Positions 1 to 10,657 of a stretch of 23,995 nt of DNA are shown here, piece after piece. Source of the DNA: Ophiosphaerella korrae (lineage: Eukaryota > Ascomycota > Dothideomycetes > Pleosporales > Phaeosphaeriaceae); the NCBI GenBank assembly GCA_028456385.1, contig JALNQF010000545.1:1-23995 (forward strand), in the 5' to 3' direction. Numbering within the stretch: position 1 is the first letter of the stretch; the number at the start of each line of letters is the position of its first letter. The notes beneath the pieces are model-generated. The model searched no databases. It was given only the letters and a program-made list of their open reading frames with translations, and had not been told where the DNA came from. The translations under genes were made by a program, and so were the position numbers.

Positions 1-58
1 AATAAAATAGTCTACTAGGATTTTTTTAAAACTTACTTTTATTAGTTGTAGAAATTAA

Positions 59-595
59 TTAGCGTCTAGCTTTAATTTTGCCAACTTTTCTATAATACTC
101 TTGTCTAGCTCCGTGCCCTCTTTGTATAGAGCTTTTATCTGAAAACATAATCTTTTCTAGACTAAATCCTTCTTTTTCTACTAACTTTAGTTGCTCCTTA
201 GAGTGCTTTAGCCTTGGTTTAGCTGATTTAGCCGAAATTATCGGCTTTTTAGTAGCTACATTAGTAGTAACTCCCTCCTCTTTTAAAAAGTATTGTAACT
301 TTCTTATACTAATACTAAGATTATTTTCTAGTATTAATCTCTTATTTATCTTTTTAGGACTTCTAATTATATCTCTTAAAATAACTCTTTTTTCTCTTTT
401 AGAAACTCTTATAGGTCTTCCTTTATATCTTTTTATATCTTCGACTTTTATAGCTTTTTTCTTCTTAATTCTATTAATTGTATTATATATTACTTTAATA
501 TTTTTTTTTAAGATAGTAGCTATCTTATTAGGAGAGCTACAAGCTTCTAATAGAAGCTAGACGTTCGATTCAAGTTTTAAGAGATTTAGTAGCAT
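59..595 (-). pseudogene. Tc1-family transposase, N-terminal half, one internal stop
   Basis: From the ATG at 595 to the TAA at 59-61 there are 179 codons, with one internal TAG at codon 13. Residues about 15-110 look like the paired helix-turn-helix DNA-binding region: SSPNKIATILKKN reads as a first HTH, GRPIRVSKREKR as the GRP(R/K) linker typical of Tc1 proteins, and LRDIIRSPKKIN plus SIRKLQYFLKEEGV as the second HTH. Near the C-terminus KIMFSDKSSIQRG matches the 'v-FSDEs-f--g' stretch that carries the first catalytic Asp of the DDE domain, followed by a decayed form of the usual 'vwr-pge' segment. Family members are about 340 residues, so this is only half. The frame reads on past the TAA towards position 1 (it could be a mutated CAA), so the break may be two RIP-type stops rather than a true end. 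Enzyme role: excision and TA-targeted reinsertion of the element. Confidence 0.8.
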
Positions 596-1033
596 TTTAA
601 AGGAATTAGAAGTGTTAAAGTAAAAATTTAAAAAGATATTAATTTATAAGCTATAGACTAAAATTTTAGTAATATATTACGTAAGCTAACTAAAAAAATA
701 AAATTTTATTTTTTTTCTTTAATTGTAAAAAAATACTTAGATAAGTAATCTATACTAAAAATTTAATTATAGAAACTTTACTAGCTAAATTAGGCTTAGT
801 AGAAAAATTAAGCTTTTTTAAACCTAAATTAAAAAGTTATACGAAAAGAAAAATTAAGAAAAAAAATACCTCTACTTTAACTATTAATATAATAATATAG
901 ATTACATAATATTAGAAATTTTATATTTAAAAAGTAAACTTTACCCTTTTCTCTATAAATTTAAGATTTTATAATTGTTTTAACTATTATAGTTTTAAAG
1001 ATATAAAAGTTTAAAAATAGTTAAAAAAAAAAT
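596..1033. other. Non-coding stretch between transposase start and terminal repeat
   Basis: About 440 bases of A/T-rich sequence with poly-A and poly-T runs. I see no frame that continues the transposase upstream, and no other recognisable gene. It is long for the 5' leader of a compact 1.3-kb Tc1 element, so it may include a further small insertion, but I found no flanking duplication to show that. Confidence 0.4.
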
Positions 1034-1059
1034 TACTCTTTATTTTTTGCACCCCTCTG
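1034..1059 (-). repeat. Terminal inverted repeat (outer end) of the Tc1/impala-like element
   Basis: On the minus strand the end reads CAGAGGGGTGCAAAAAATAA, followed on its outer side by TA at 1060-1061. The G-rich block followed by TGCA is unusual in this AT-rich window and resembles impala-type ends. The partner repeat is outside the window, so the repeat length is not established. Confidence 0.65.
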
Positions 1060-1061
1060 TA

Positions 1062-4053
1062 TAAAACCTTAAATTTAAATATTAATAGAAATCCCTACTA
1101 TCTAGTATAGCGTTATAATAGGTCTTTATTTATTATAAATCTTATAAGATTTTTATAGTCTATATAAACTTTTATTTTATACTTTACTTTTTATAAGTAT
1201 ACTCTCTATTATTTAAATACTTTATAGATTACTAGTATCTCTTTATTATAGATTAGATAATTAAGCTCTACTAGCTTTATTTTCTTAGAGAAATATTTAA
1301 CTAAGTACTCTTACTTAGTTCTTAGATCTTTATATATTAGTACTATTCTATAGACTAAATTAGACGCGTCTATTTTTATAATTACTAGTAACTCTAGGTT
1401 ATATATTCTAATAACAATGTTTTCTATAAATTTTTTCTTAATTTAGTTAAATACTTTATTATATTCTTTTATCTACTTAAATAGTATATCTTTTTTTATA
1501 TATTTAGTTAATAGTTCTATATATTAAAACTATCTTACTATTAATTTTTTATAAAAGTTTACTAGTCTATAAAATTATTATACTTCTTGTAAGTTTATTA
1601 GTATTAGCTATTCCTTAATTAACTTTATCTTTCTTAAGTTAATCCTAATTTTTCTTAGTTTAATAATAAATCTAAGGAAATCTATTTCTTTTATATAAAA
1701 CTTATATTTTCTTATCTTAAGAAATAGTTTATTTACTACTAGCTTTTCTAGCACTTTATATATATATTATATATATTCTTCCTCTAATTCTAAGAATATA
1801 AGGATATTATCTAGGTATATAAATATAAATACGTCTAAGTACTCTCTTAGTACTATATTAATTCTTTGTTAAAATACTACTAGTATATTTATTAATCTAA
1901 AAGGTATAACTACATATTTAAATAGTTTATATTGTATTTAGAATACTATTTTCTATTTATTACTTTTCTTAATTCTAATCTAGTAGTAGGTATTCTAGAT
2001 ATCTAGTTTTATAAAGATCTTCGCTCTTTATAATCTATCTTATATCTTATCTATTTATAGTAAAAGATATTAGTTTTTATTTATAATTACGTTTATTTTC
2101 TTAAAATCTACGTAAAGTCTTTTATTATCTATTTTCTTTTTATCTATAAATATTAGTCTATATACTACTAAAGATTTAGATTCTTATATCTATTCTTTCT
2201 TTATTATATTCTATATAAACGTTTATTTAATTTTAGACTCTTCTTCTATTTTTTAGTAGACTAGGCTCTAACTTACGTTTTTTCTTTCTTCTAGTTCTAT
2301 TACTAAGTCCTATAGCTAGTATTCTAGAAGATAGTCTTTAGGCTCTATAAGTTGTTTTTCCTATTTCTTATATTTGTCTAGGAACTCTCTTTTATATTTT
2401 TTTATGTTAGCTTTTAATATATCTTGTTAAGAGTAACTAATTATTCTTGTTCTCTAATTAATTCTTATATTAGCTATCTATAACTATAGTATCTCTAGGA
2501 TTATATCCTATTTATTATTAATTATTATTATATCTATAACTATATCTTTAATCTTTAACTCTTCTAGCTTTAATATAGAGGTTACTATCTTAAACTTTAT
2601 AAGTTCCTAAAATAGTTTTCCTTTAATTATACCTAGTTATTAAAGGTATCTTATTGTTATATAATATATTTGTTACTTCTCTATAAACTTCTTTAATATA
2701 AAGTTCTTTATAGCTCTACTATTAATTATAATTTATACTCTTTTTCTTTAAAAAGTAATTATTTTTGTAATATATAGGCCTCCTATACTATATAGCTATT
2801 CTTTCTTAGGTAGTCTTATAAATTATCTATCCTTTTACAGCTATTACTTTACTTTAAATTTATAATCTTTGTGTTTTAGATATTTATTATAAGTATATTT
2901 ATACTAAGGTCTTCCTAAGACAAATTTCTTAGATAGCTTTATTTTTAGTCTTACTACTATATATTGTTTTTCTAGTATTATATCTTATCTTATAAAATCT
3001 TTTACTAGAATTACTTTTATATAGTTATAGCTTTTTCCTCTTACTAGGTATATATAGTTTCTTACTTTAGTATTCTTATATATAGTATAATTTCTATTTA
3101 GGTATAATAGCTATAATATTTTAATATATACTAGATATTCTAGGTCTATTTTTTTATTATCTCTTTCCTAGTATTTTTCTTTACTAGGTCTCTTTTCTAT
3201 TAAGATATAATATACTACTAGTATTTTTACTATATAAGCTTTGTTAATCTATTACGCCTTTCTTATAAAGTACTACTATTCTCTTTATATAGGTATTCTT
3301 CTTACTATAACTATCTATTACTAAATCTATTTTTAGAATTCTATAAACTTTATATTCTTAGAATTACGTATTTTCTAGACTTTATACGCTTCCTCTATAC
3401 TTATAACTAGTAAGTATTTCTAAATAAACTACTATTCTTAGTTTTATTCTACTATATTTATTATTGTATAACTATTATAACTATATATATCTAACTAGGT
3501 ATACTCTATACTTCTTATATTAACTTACTTCTTATTACTTTATAGTTCTTTAGAAGTAACTATAGTAGTCTTCTTATTTTCTACTAGTCCTTTAGTAAGG
3601 ATTAATAGGGTCTAAGGCTTCTCTCTTTTTAAGTTTTCTATTAGTAGGTCTATTATCTATACTATTTCTTTAAGCTATACTTAAGTTCTTTCCTTTATTA
3701 CTACTATTTTCTATTTCTTATATAGAAACTATCTTACTCTTTATTTACTTAAAAAGTATATATAGTAATTAATATTATAATAAAAAGTCTAGTAAAGTAT
3801 TATAAATTATTATTCTTTTATTACTACTACTTTCTCTTATAGTTTAGCCTATACTTTAGGTACTTCTTTTTTTTCTATCTTTAGTTATTTTTAACTAAGC
3901 TTCTTTCTTTAAGTCTTTACTTCTATAGTCCTTTATAAAGTATCTTAGTCTCTTGTATTTATAGTATACTATATCTTTCTTCTTTAATTAGTAATCTTTT
4001 ATATAGTAGCCTTTCTTACTATAGTTAAAGTATATAAAGTCTTTATTTTTTTT
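1062..4053 (-). pseudogene. Gypsy element D: end of gag, protease, reverse transcriptase and part of RNase H (RIP-mutated)
   Basis: Reading leftward, this matches the internal region of element A segment by segment at nearly the same length (about 2.99 kb versus about 2.98 kb), so the order Gag knuckles, protease, RT, RNase H is kept. Two Gag zinc knuckles lie at 3991-4032 and 3925-3966 with Cys codons turned into Tyr. The RT active site is at 1806-1817 and reads Tyr-Leu-Asp-Asn instead of Tyr-Leu-Asp-Asp. TAG and TAA stops occur throughout. The left end is cut within RNase H by the Tc1 element at 1061; the right end is cut within Gag by element A at 4054. The rest of Gag resumes at 11091. 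The element originally copied itself through an RNA intermediate; no part can now encode a working enzyme. Confidence 0.85.
4049..4053. repeat. Target-site duplication of element A, left copy (TTTTT)
   Basis: The five bases before the left LTR match those after the right LTR at 11091-11095. They lie in a poly-T run, the antisense of the Lys-rich tract of the Gag of D, so slippage could blur the exact size. Joining the two flanks restores the Gag of D at the expected point. Confidence 0.7.
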
Positions 4054-4486
4054 TATTATAATAGTAACAAGAGAACTATAGATAGAACTAATTAGCCTAA
4101 TAATAGAAAGATTAGACTATTATAACAAAGAGGACTTAGGGCTAGATTAGGAGACTACATATAATTAGGACACGTAAAGTAATCTATAATCTATAGATTC
4201 TTAGCAACAATAGATTATAGATTAGAGTAATCTACAATCTATTATCCTTAGTAGTAATAGATTAACAGATTACTACGAGTATATAGACAGTAGTAAACGC
4301 ATATTATTAGGATAGTATTAGTAATTTAATCCTTTAACTACGGAACGCTAATACAAGACAGTTGCGAAACATCTTCTATTATTTATAGTTATTACAGATT
4401 ACTACACAAACTTTTAATATTAACTTATAATCTACTAACAACCCCTTAGGCACTAAGAAGTTAACCCTAGTAACTAACCTATAACA
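4054..4486 (+). repeat. 5' LTR of element A (433 bp)
   Basis: The end sequences are TATTATAATAG and CCTATAACA, i.e. a RIP-altered TG...CA pair. The same length and content recur at 10658-11090. It contains an AT-rich hairpin (4209-4243) and would have held the promoter and polyadenylation signals; I could not place these with confidence. Confidence 0.92.
4209..4243. repeat. Hairpin in the element A LTR built from AATCTATA-type units
   Basis: AATAGATTATAGATTA pairs with TAATCTACAATCTATT around a GAG loop with one mismatch. The counterpart in the 3' LTR is at about 10813-10847. Additional AATCTAT copies flank it. Element B has a related perfect hairpin at 12934-12966. Confidence 0.7.
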
Positions 4487-4547
4487 CCTTGCTAATTTAG
4501 TTATTGCGAGAAGCGAAGCGTAAGAAGCGCACGGTCTAGCTAACACG
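4487..4547 (+). promoter_or_regulatory. Leader of element A, including presumed primer-binding site
   Basis: CCTTGCTAATTTAG directly follows the LTR. CCTTACTAATTTAG occupies the same place in elements B (13221) and D (minus strand, before 12046), so the site is conserved across the family. It does not start with TGG as a tRNA-primed site usually does, so either RIP changed it or priming works differently. The rest is a short GC-richer stretch with AAGCG repeats. Confidence 0.45.
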
Positions 4548-5459
4548 ATAGTAGAAAGTTTAACTAGACAAGCAGCTAAGGCCCCTATAAGTAGTTACGA
4601 GTTAGATAATATAGCATAGAAGGTAATTAGAGAACATATTAACAACTTAATCTCTAAAAAGAAAGATATAAAGATAGTAATTAACGCCTTAGAAATACAA
4701 AACAAGGAACTTCAAGATTACGTAAAGTAGAATAAGATATAGATTAAAGCTATTATTAAAGGATAGAACTAGATAGAACTAATTACCTAACAACTAGAAA
4801 TAAGTGCAACAAAGAAACCGCCTAAAATACCTGTACTTAAGAAGTTTAATAGAATAAAGGAGAAACTAAGACCTTTTATAGCCTTAGCACAACTCTAGAT
4901 AGATATATAGGTACTATACTTTAATATAGAAGAAAAGAAAGTTATATACATTAGACTATACCTTAAAGAAGACGTAATAAGATAGTATAAGCCTTACTAG
5001 ATAGATTACACGATATATTTGCTAATAACCTAGAAAGACAAGACTAAAGCTATTTTTAGAAGTTATAAATACTTTACTAAACGAATAAGAGTAGTATTTA
5101 GAGATATAGATATTACTAGACAAGCTAAAGAGAAACTTAAAAGACTTATACAATAAAAGAGTATACCTAAGTATATATTACAGTTTAAACAACTATTACA
5201 GAATATAGAATAGAACGAATTAGCCCTTATATTACGATTTAAATAAGGACTAAACAAGAAAATCTAATACAAAATAATTTACATAGAAAAACCTAGAATA
5301 CTAAAAGCTCTAAAGTAATAGGTAATCTAAATTAATAATAATCTTTAAGAATAGAAAAAGAACAAGTATAGTAACTAAACTAGAAACTAGGATACTAGAG
5401 ACCCTATAATCCTTAACGTAAACAAGAATAAGAAGAAAAGGAAGAATAAAGACTTTACG

Positions 5460-5570
5460 TACTTTAACTATAGTAAGAAAGGCTACTACGCAAAAGACTA
5501 CTAATCGCAAAAGAAGAAGGATATAGTATATTATAAATGTAGAAAACTAGGACACTTTATAAAAGATTAT
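5460..5570 (+). other. Tandem Gag zinc knuckles of element A, ligands mutated
   Basis: Both are 14-residue CCHC motifs (C-x2-C-x4-H-x4-C) that would package element RNA. The first (5460-5501) reads YFNYSKKGYYAKDY: every Cys and the His are now Tyr. The second (5529-5570) reads YYKCRKLGHFIKDY: one Cys and the His survive, two Cys are Tyr. TGY to TAY and CAY to TAY are exactly the changes RIP makes. The spacing is preserved, so the identification is secure even though the ligands are gone. Confidence 0.88.
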
Positions 5571-6689
5571 AAAAGTAAGAACCTAAAGAAAGAAACTTAG
5601 TTAAAAACAATAGAGAAAAAGAAGGAAGTACTACAAGTATAGGCTAAACCTTAGGAGAAGGTAGCTAAGAGTAAAGAATTGTAGTACGTAATACTCTATT
5701 AGACCTTTTGTTATAAAGACGACTACAATATATATCTTTCTAGTAAATAGAGAGTAAGATACTTCTTATAATAGAGAAACAAAGTAGTAGTAATAAAAGA
5801 AAGAATAAAAGCGTAGCTAAAAGAGATAGTATACGTAATAGACCTACTAATAGAAGACTTAGAAGGAGAAGAGCCCTAGACACTATTAATCTAGGCTAAA
5901 GAACTAGCACTAGATAAAGAAACTACTATAGCTTCCTCTAAAGGACTATAAAAAAGTAAGAGATAAGTTAGTATAAAAGGTAAAGAATATACCTAGCTAG
6001 ATATATATAGCTATAATAGCTACACTATAATAGATATAGAGGAATAAAATATAAAATAGAAGTTTGTTTAGAAATACTTACTAGTTATAAGTATAGAGGA
6101 AGCGTATAAAGACTAGAAAGATTACAATCTTAAAGAAATAAAGTTTACGCCCTTCTAAGAATAGATAAACTAGTATATAGTTATAGTAGGAAGAATACCT
6201 ATATAAAGAGAGTAGTAATACCTTGTAAGAAAGACGCGATAGATTAATAAAGCCTACACACTAAGAGTACTAGTAGTATACTATATCCTAATAATAGAGA
6301 CACCTAGTAGAGATAAGTACTAGAAAGGGGATAACAAAATAACAGATCTAAAATACTTAGTATACTTTAAAGTATTATAGATATTATACCTAGATAAGAA
6401 TTGTATTATATATAGAAACTCTAAAGTAAATAAAGGCGTATAGCTCTTAAGAAAGAAAGGCTATAATTATACAAGAGTAATCTTAGTAGAAGATATCTAA
6501 GGATAGGAGATAGTAACTAAAAAAAGATACTTAATAGTAAGACCTAGACTAAAATTACATAAGAAGTACGTCTAAAGAGGACTATAGTATAAATACAAGT
6601 ACAATAAATATTTAAAATATAAAGAATATAAACTTAAAATAGGGCTATAGCCCTAAAAAGATAGATAATTTATAAAGATACCTAAATAA

Positions 6690-7080
6690 GAATAGTTAAA
6701 AGGCGTAAGAGGCTTACACATTACAAAAATAGGTATATACTAAAGAAAGAAAGTATAAATAATAATTAATAGTAGAGCTATAAGAAACTTTATATCTAAG
6801 AAGTTTGTAGAAAACTAAGGAATACGTTACATAACAAAGAAATATCCTTAATAGCTAAGTACGATTAAAGGAAAACTATTCTAGGAACCTATTAGGTTTA
6901 AAACAGTTCTCTCTACATTAGAGCTAGAAGGGATAAAGATTAACAATATAGTTATAGATATAATAACAATTAATAACAAACAAGAAATTATACTAGGAAT
7001 ACTATAGTTATAGATAACTAACCTATACATTAATTAGAAAATAGGAAAAATTAGCTACTATAGAATAGAAAAGTTAAGAG
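6690..7080 (+). other. Aspartic protease domain of element A, active site lost
   Basis: The segment reads Asn-Ser-Arg-Ala at 6768-6779 where retroviral-type proteases have Asp-Ser-Gly-Ala, followed by NFISKKFVE. About 80 residues on, IILGI followed by a stop codon (Trp or Gln expected) corresponds to the conserved 'ILG--WL' strand. Both changes at the active site are G-to-A. The domain would have cleaved the polyprotein. Confidence 0.75.
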
Positions 7081-7309
7081 CTAATATAAGCACCTATAAA
7101 GGAGAATTCTTAGAAAAATACAAGAAATAGGAATTATAGCTTATAGAGCTAGAAGACTACTTTCTAGAATATTAGCTATAGGACTTAGCGATAGAAATAG
7201 AAGAAGGAAAAAATATTAGATAGAGCCTAGTCTACAAAAAGATAGAAGAAGAATCTAAGATTAAATAAGTATTTATTAAAAACGTAATTAAGAAAAGATA
7301 GATATAAGA

Positions 7310-7990
7310 ATCTAAATCCTTAGTAGTACATAAACTTATATTTATAGATAAAAAAAGAATAAGTAATAAAAGGCCCTACGTAGACTTTAAGAAAACTAAC
7401 GTAGTTATAAACAAAAACTAATACCCCTTACTACAAATAGATAAAATATAAGCTAGACTACAAAAGGTAAAAATCTTTACAAAACTAGATATCTAAAACG
7501 CTTACTACTAGATTAGAATTAAAAAAGGCGATAAGTAGAAGATAGTATTTAGAACACAATAGAGACTATACAAATATTTAGTTATACTGTTTAGATTAAT
7601 AAACGCGCTAGCCGCGTTCTAAGAAAGAATTAACATAGTACTAAGAGAGTACTTAGATATATTTATATTTGTATACCTAGACAATATCCTTATATTCTTA
7701 GAAATAGAGGAAGAATATATATAATACATATACAAAGTACTAGAAAAACTAGTAGAAAATAAATTATTTCTTAAAATAAGAAAATGCGAATTCTATATAA
7801 AGGAAATAGATTTCCTTAGATTTATTATAGAACTAAGAAGAATTAAGATTAATCTAGAAAAAATCAAGTTAATTAACAAATAGCTAAAACCAAGAAACCT
7901 AAAGGAAGTACAATAGTTCTATAGACTAGCAAACTTTTATAGGAAGTTAATAATAGAATAGTTTAAAGATATAGAACTAATAACAAGACT
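7310..7990 (+). other. Reverse transcriptase domain of element A, YLDD changed to YLDN
   Basis: Diagnostic stretches include VDFKKTN (the 'vDyR-LN' motif), FTKLDI, YLVILFRLINALAAF (the 'mpFGL-NAPa-F' motif) and FVYLDNILIF at about 7668-7697. The second catalytic Asp of the Tyr-x-Asp-Asp box (codon 7683-7685) is Asn. This metal-binding Asp is essential in known reverse transcriptases. Confidence 0.88.
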
Positions 7991-8099
7991 TATAAAGAAA
8001 GACACGCTATTTAAATAGATAAGGGAATATAATAAAGTATTTAATAAGATTAAGAGAAAGTTTATAGAAAACCTAGTTATTAGAATATATAACCTAGAC

Positions 8100-9430
8100 C
8101 TACTAGTAATAGTAAAAATAGATACATTAAACTTAGTCTATAGAATAGCACTAATATAAGAAGATCTAAATACTAAACAAGAATACTTAGTTAAATACTT
8201 TTCTAAGAAAATAAAGCTAGTAGAACTTAACTACCTAATTTATAACAAGAAGATGCTAGTAATCTACAAAGTATTTAAACAATAGAGAGTATACTTATAA
8301 AGAGTAAAATACTAAACAAAGGTCTATATAGACTATAGGAATCTTATAAGATTTATACTAAATAAAGAACTATTATAATAATATACAAGATAGTAGGAAT
8401 TCCTATTAATATTTAATATAGAAATTATATATATAAAAGAGAAAGACAACTAAATTATAGACGCCCTTAGTAGAAGACTAGACTTATAAGAAGAAGTAAG
8501 CGCTACTAGTATAGTTCTAGTTAAGAATAAAGTAGGACACTTAATCCTAAATATACCTAAAATAGCCGCTACACTTAAAAGAATAAGTAGCGAGCTAGAT
8601 AAATAGATTTAGAAAATAACGTAAGAACTACCTAAAGAAATAAAGAAACTAGAAATTTAAGAAAGGCTTGTATAAGCCTATAGAAGAATATATATTCTAA
8701 GAAAAATCTAGAGAGAATTTATATAATAATTCTATAAGCTACTAGTATATAGATACTAGAGAATTAAGAAAACGCTAAATAGATTATTAAGAGATTATTA
8801 TATCTTAAAAGTAAGATAACTAGTAGAAAAAGTACTACAAGACTATATAGAATATTATAGAAATAAGTATAATAGACACGTACTATATAGAATACTATAA
8901 CTAGTTAAAGTACTAGAGTAACTCTAGAGAATAATAACAATAGACTTTATTACAAAGCTACCTAAATTAAGAAACTTAATATTAGGAATAGAGTATAACA
9001 GAATACTTATAATAGTAGATAAACTTATAAAGTATACATACTTTAGACTATATAAAGAGAAAAGCAAGATAGAAGTTACTATATATTAAGTCCTAGGAAC
9101 TATAATAAGCTAGTATAGTATTCTAGATAAGATTATTATAGATAGAGACGTACAATTTACATTAAAACTATAGAGAATAATAATAGCGTAATTAGGAGTA
9201 TAATATACAATGTTAATAGCATATTATCTATAGATAGATAGATAATCTAAATAAGCAAATTAGATAGTAGAATAATACTTAAGATACTACTTTAACTATA
9301 AATAGAACAACTAGGTATAGCTACTACTTATAGTACAACTAGTATATAATAGCGTAAAGAATATAGTAATAAGAGTATTACTTTTTTTTATAAACTATAG
9401 ATTTAACTCTAGCGTATATAGAATACTAAA
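8100..9430 (+). other. RNase H and integrase regions of element A
   Basis: RNase H is followed by the usual Gypsy tether ending DALSRR at about 8460. The integrase follows: the zinc-binding region reads LLRDYYILKVR (the 'll-R-YYWpgmr' block) with its last Cys positions altered, then the catalytic core has IDFITKLP (first Asp), IIIDRDVQFT (second Asp, retained) and a Gln/Asn-rich stretch ending IVE plus a stop and YLR (catalytic Glu). Stops interrupt it repeatedly. Confidence 0.82.
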
Positions 9431-9824
9431 GAGTATAGAATCTTAGACTTTAAGAAGAGAAAACTTTATAAATAGAATAAAAGAAATATATAATTAATTA
9501 AGATAAGACGTAGAATTCCTATATAATTAAATAGTAAAGTACTATAATAAGAAATATAAAGAGAGACCCTAATTTAGAGAGGGAGAAAAAGTATAGTTAG
9601 TTAGGAAGAATATTAAGAGTAAACAATCTAGTTTAAAACTAGATTACGTTAAAATTAGACTATACAAAATTAAAAAGAAAGTTACACTAGTTATATTTAA
9701 ATTAAAGCTACTAGACAAGATAAAGATATACCTAATATTCTATATAGTACTACTAGAACAAGTACTATAAGACGTAGAACTACTAGTGTATAAAGTAGAT
9801 ATATATAGAGAATAAGAAGAATAA

Positions 9825-9974
9825 GAAGTTAAAGAAATCTTAGTACACTAGTTCTATAATAGTAGGAACTACTACTTAGTAAAATAGATAGGTATAGACG
9901 AGAGAGGATAACTATAGGAAGATATATAGGAACTAGAAGATAACCTTAACTACTTTAAGAAACTAGAGGAGTTC
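9825..9974 (+). other. C-terminal chromodomain of element A
   Basis: The frame ends EVKEILVHQFYNSRNYYLVK, stop (Trp expected), IGIDERG, then LEDNLNYFKKLEEF. This follows the chromodomain plan: 'v-eIl-h', 'YLVKW-G', an aromatic/acidic stretch and 'L-n---l--ef'. In chromoviruses this domain recognises methylated histone H3 and guides integration. The aromatic Trp codons are now stops. Confidence 0.75.
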
Positions 9975-9983
9975 TAAAATTAA

Positions 9984-10495
9984 AACCTCCTAGAACGCCT
10001 AGTAGTAAACTAGGAGAACTAATATTACTACTAATAGATAGAGAGGTAATAAGACTACCTAACGTAGGACCTACTATAGTAGTATCGAACGCTTTATTTA
10101 AGTCTAACTTAGCTTCTAGAGCTACTAACTACTTAGCTAATTTCTTATTATTTAAGGCCTTTATCTTATAAAGACAAGAGAGATAAGCTTAATTCTTTAC
10201 TAGCTTACTCTACGCAAGCTCCTAGATCTACTTATACTTAGCTTTAGCTTCTACAATTTAAGATAGTAATTTCTCTTAAGTCTAGTTAATAGCTCTCTCT
10301 ATTATTATTAAGTCTAGATATAAGAATAAGTATAGTAAACGTATACTCTAAAAGAGAAACACTAGATATATTATAAGAACTACGTATATTTACGTAAATA
10401 TACACCTTACAAGCCTTACTATTATTTATAGAAATAATATAAGGAAGAGATTTAGGGTTTAATTTAGGAGAGGCGCAATAAGAACAAGGAAACAT
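9984..10495 (-). pseudogene. Antisense ORF downstream of element A pol (Cys-rich start, coiled tail), decayed
   Basis: From ATG at 10495 the minus strand reads MFPCSYCASPKLNPKS, then an NSKACKVY segment and a SYNISSVSLLEY segment, open for 70 codons to about 10286. A C-x2-C pair and later Cys, with further Tyr that may be mutated Cys, suggest a small zinc-binding region. Beyond a probable frame change near 10285, the other minus frame reads as a charged, helical stretch (EAKAKYKQI, KALNNKKLAK, ALEAKLDLN) towards 9984. This layout resembles hypothetical Cys-rich/coiled-coil proteins found near fungal retrotransposons, but I recognise no named family. The TTG at 10511-10513 would extend it by six codons; I prefer the ATG. 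It lies between pol and the 3' LTR and runs opposite to the element. Confidence 0.5.
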
Positions 10496-10513
10496 CTTAA
10501 TACTATTACGCAA

Positions 10514-10643
10514 TATATAGTTAGTAAGGAGATAGTAATAACGTATAGAAGAGATAACTATAAAGAGTAATAAGGAACTGTAGATTAATAAAGAAAGTAG
10601 ATTAATAACTTTAGCTCTAGGATAGATAAATAAGGACCTACTT
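10514..10643. other. Element A 3' non-coding remainder
   Basis: Between the antisense ORF and the polypurine tract I see only AT-rich, RIP-altered sequence. It may hold the promoter of the antisense ORF, but no motif stands out. Confidence 0.4.
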
Positions 10644-10657
10644 AGAGGAGGAGATAG
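10644..10657 (+). promoter_or_regulatory. Polypurine tract of element A
   Basis: AGAGGAGGAGATAG lies directly before the 3' LTR start at 10658. The position and purine content fit the primer for plus-strand DNA synthesis; the single T could be a later change. Confidence 0.75.

Larger units (their letters stand above)
1..1061 (-). mobile_element. Tc1/mariner (impala-like) DNA transposon, 5' part, cut by window edge
   Basis: The element runs leftward. Its outer end is at 1059, where the minus strand begins CAGAGGGGTGCA, resembling the CAGTGGGGTGCA ends I recall for fungal impala/mimp-type elements. It is followed by TA at 1060-1061, the target dinucleotide of this superfamily. To the right, sequence of a minus-strand Gypsy element (D) starts abruptly in its RNase H region, so the transposon inserted into D. 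The transposase N-terminal half is at 59-595. The C-terminal half and the other terminal repeat lie beyond position 1. The coding part keeps many CpA/TpG sites, unlike D, which suggests a later arrival. Confidence 0.75.
4548..9977 (+). pseudogene. Element A gag-pol polyprotein, single frame, many RIP stops
   Basis: One frame of 1,810 codons runs without a detected frameshift from an ATA at 4548 (probably the original ATG; B and D have ATA at the same point) to TAA at 9975-9977. Domains in order: capsid-like Gag (about 4548-5400), two CCHC knuckles (5460-5501, 5529-5570), aspartic protease (around 6768), RT (about 7310-7990), RNase H (about 8100-8470), integrase zinc-binding region (about 8720-8890) and DDE core (about 8930-9430), chromodomain (9825-9974). 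Internal stops are TAG or TAA and fit CAG/CAA or TGG ancestors. Active-site losses: protease Asp-Ser-Gly now Asn-Ser-Arg; RT Tyr-Leu-Asp-Asp now Tyr-Leu-Asp-Asn; most knuckle Cys now Tyr. Gag and Pol in one frame suggests regulation by something other than frameshifting. Not functional. Confidence 0.9.

Noticed and set aside
5063..5257. Minus-strand 64-residue ORF
   Set aside because: It lies opposite the Gag frame of element A and its composition (Ile, Leu, Ser, Tyr) is that of the antisense of AT-rich coding sequence. No motif or conserved counterpart opposite B or D Gag was evident.
5310..5510. Minus-strand 66-residue hydrophobic ORF
   Set aside because: Antisense shadow of the Lys/Asn-rich Gag tail and first zinc knuckle; antisense of Lys codons gives Phe/Leu, which explains the hydrophobicity.
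4548..9977. Alternative genetic code (TAG/TAA read as Gln), as in ciliates or some algae
   Set aside because: Stops also replace conserved Trp, zinc-knuckle Cys are Tyr, catalytic Asp are Asn, start codons are ATA and LTR copies differ by transitions only. All are explained by RIP and not by code reassignment.
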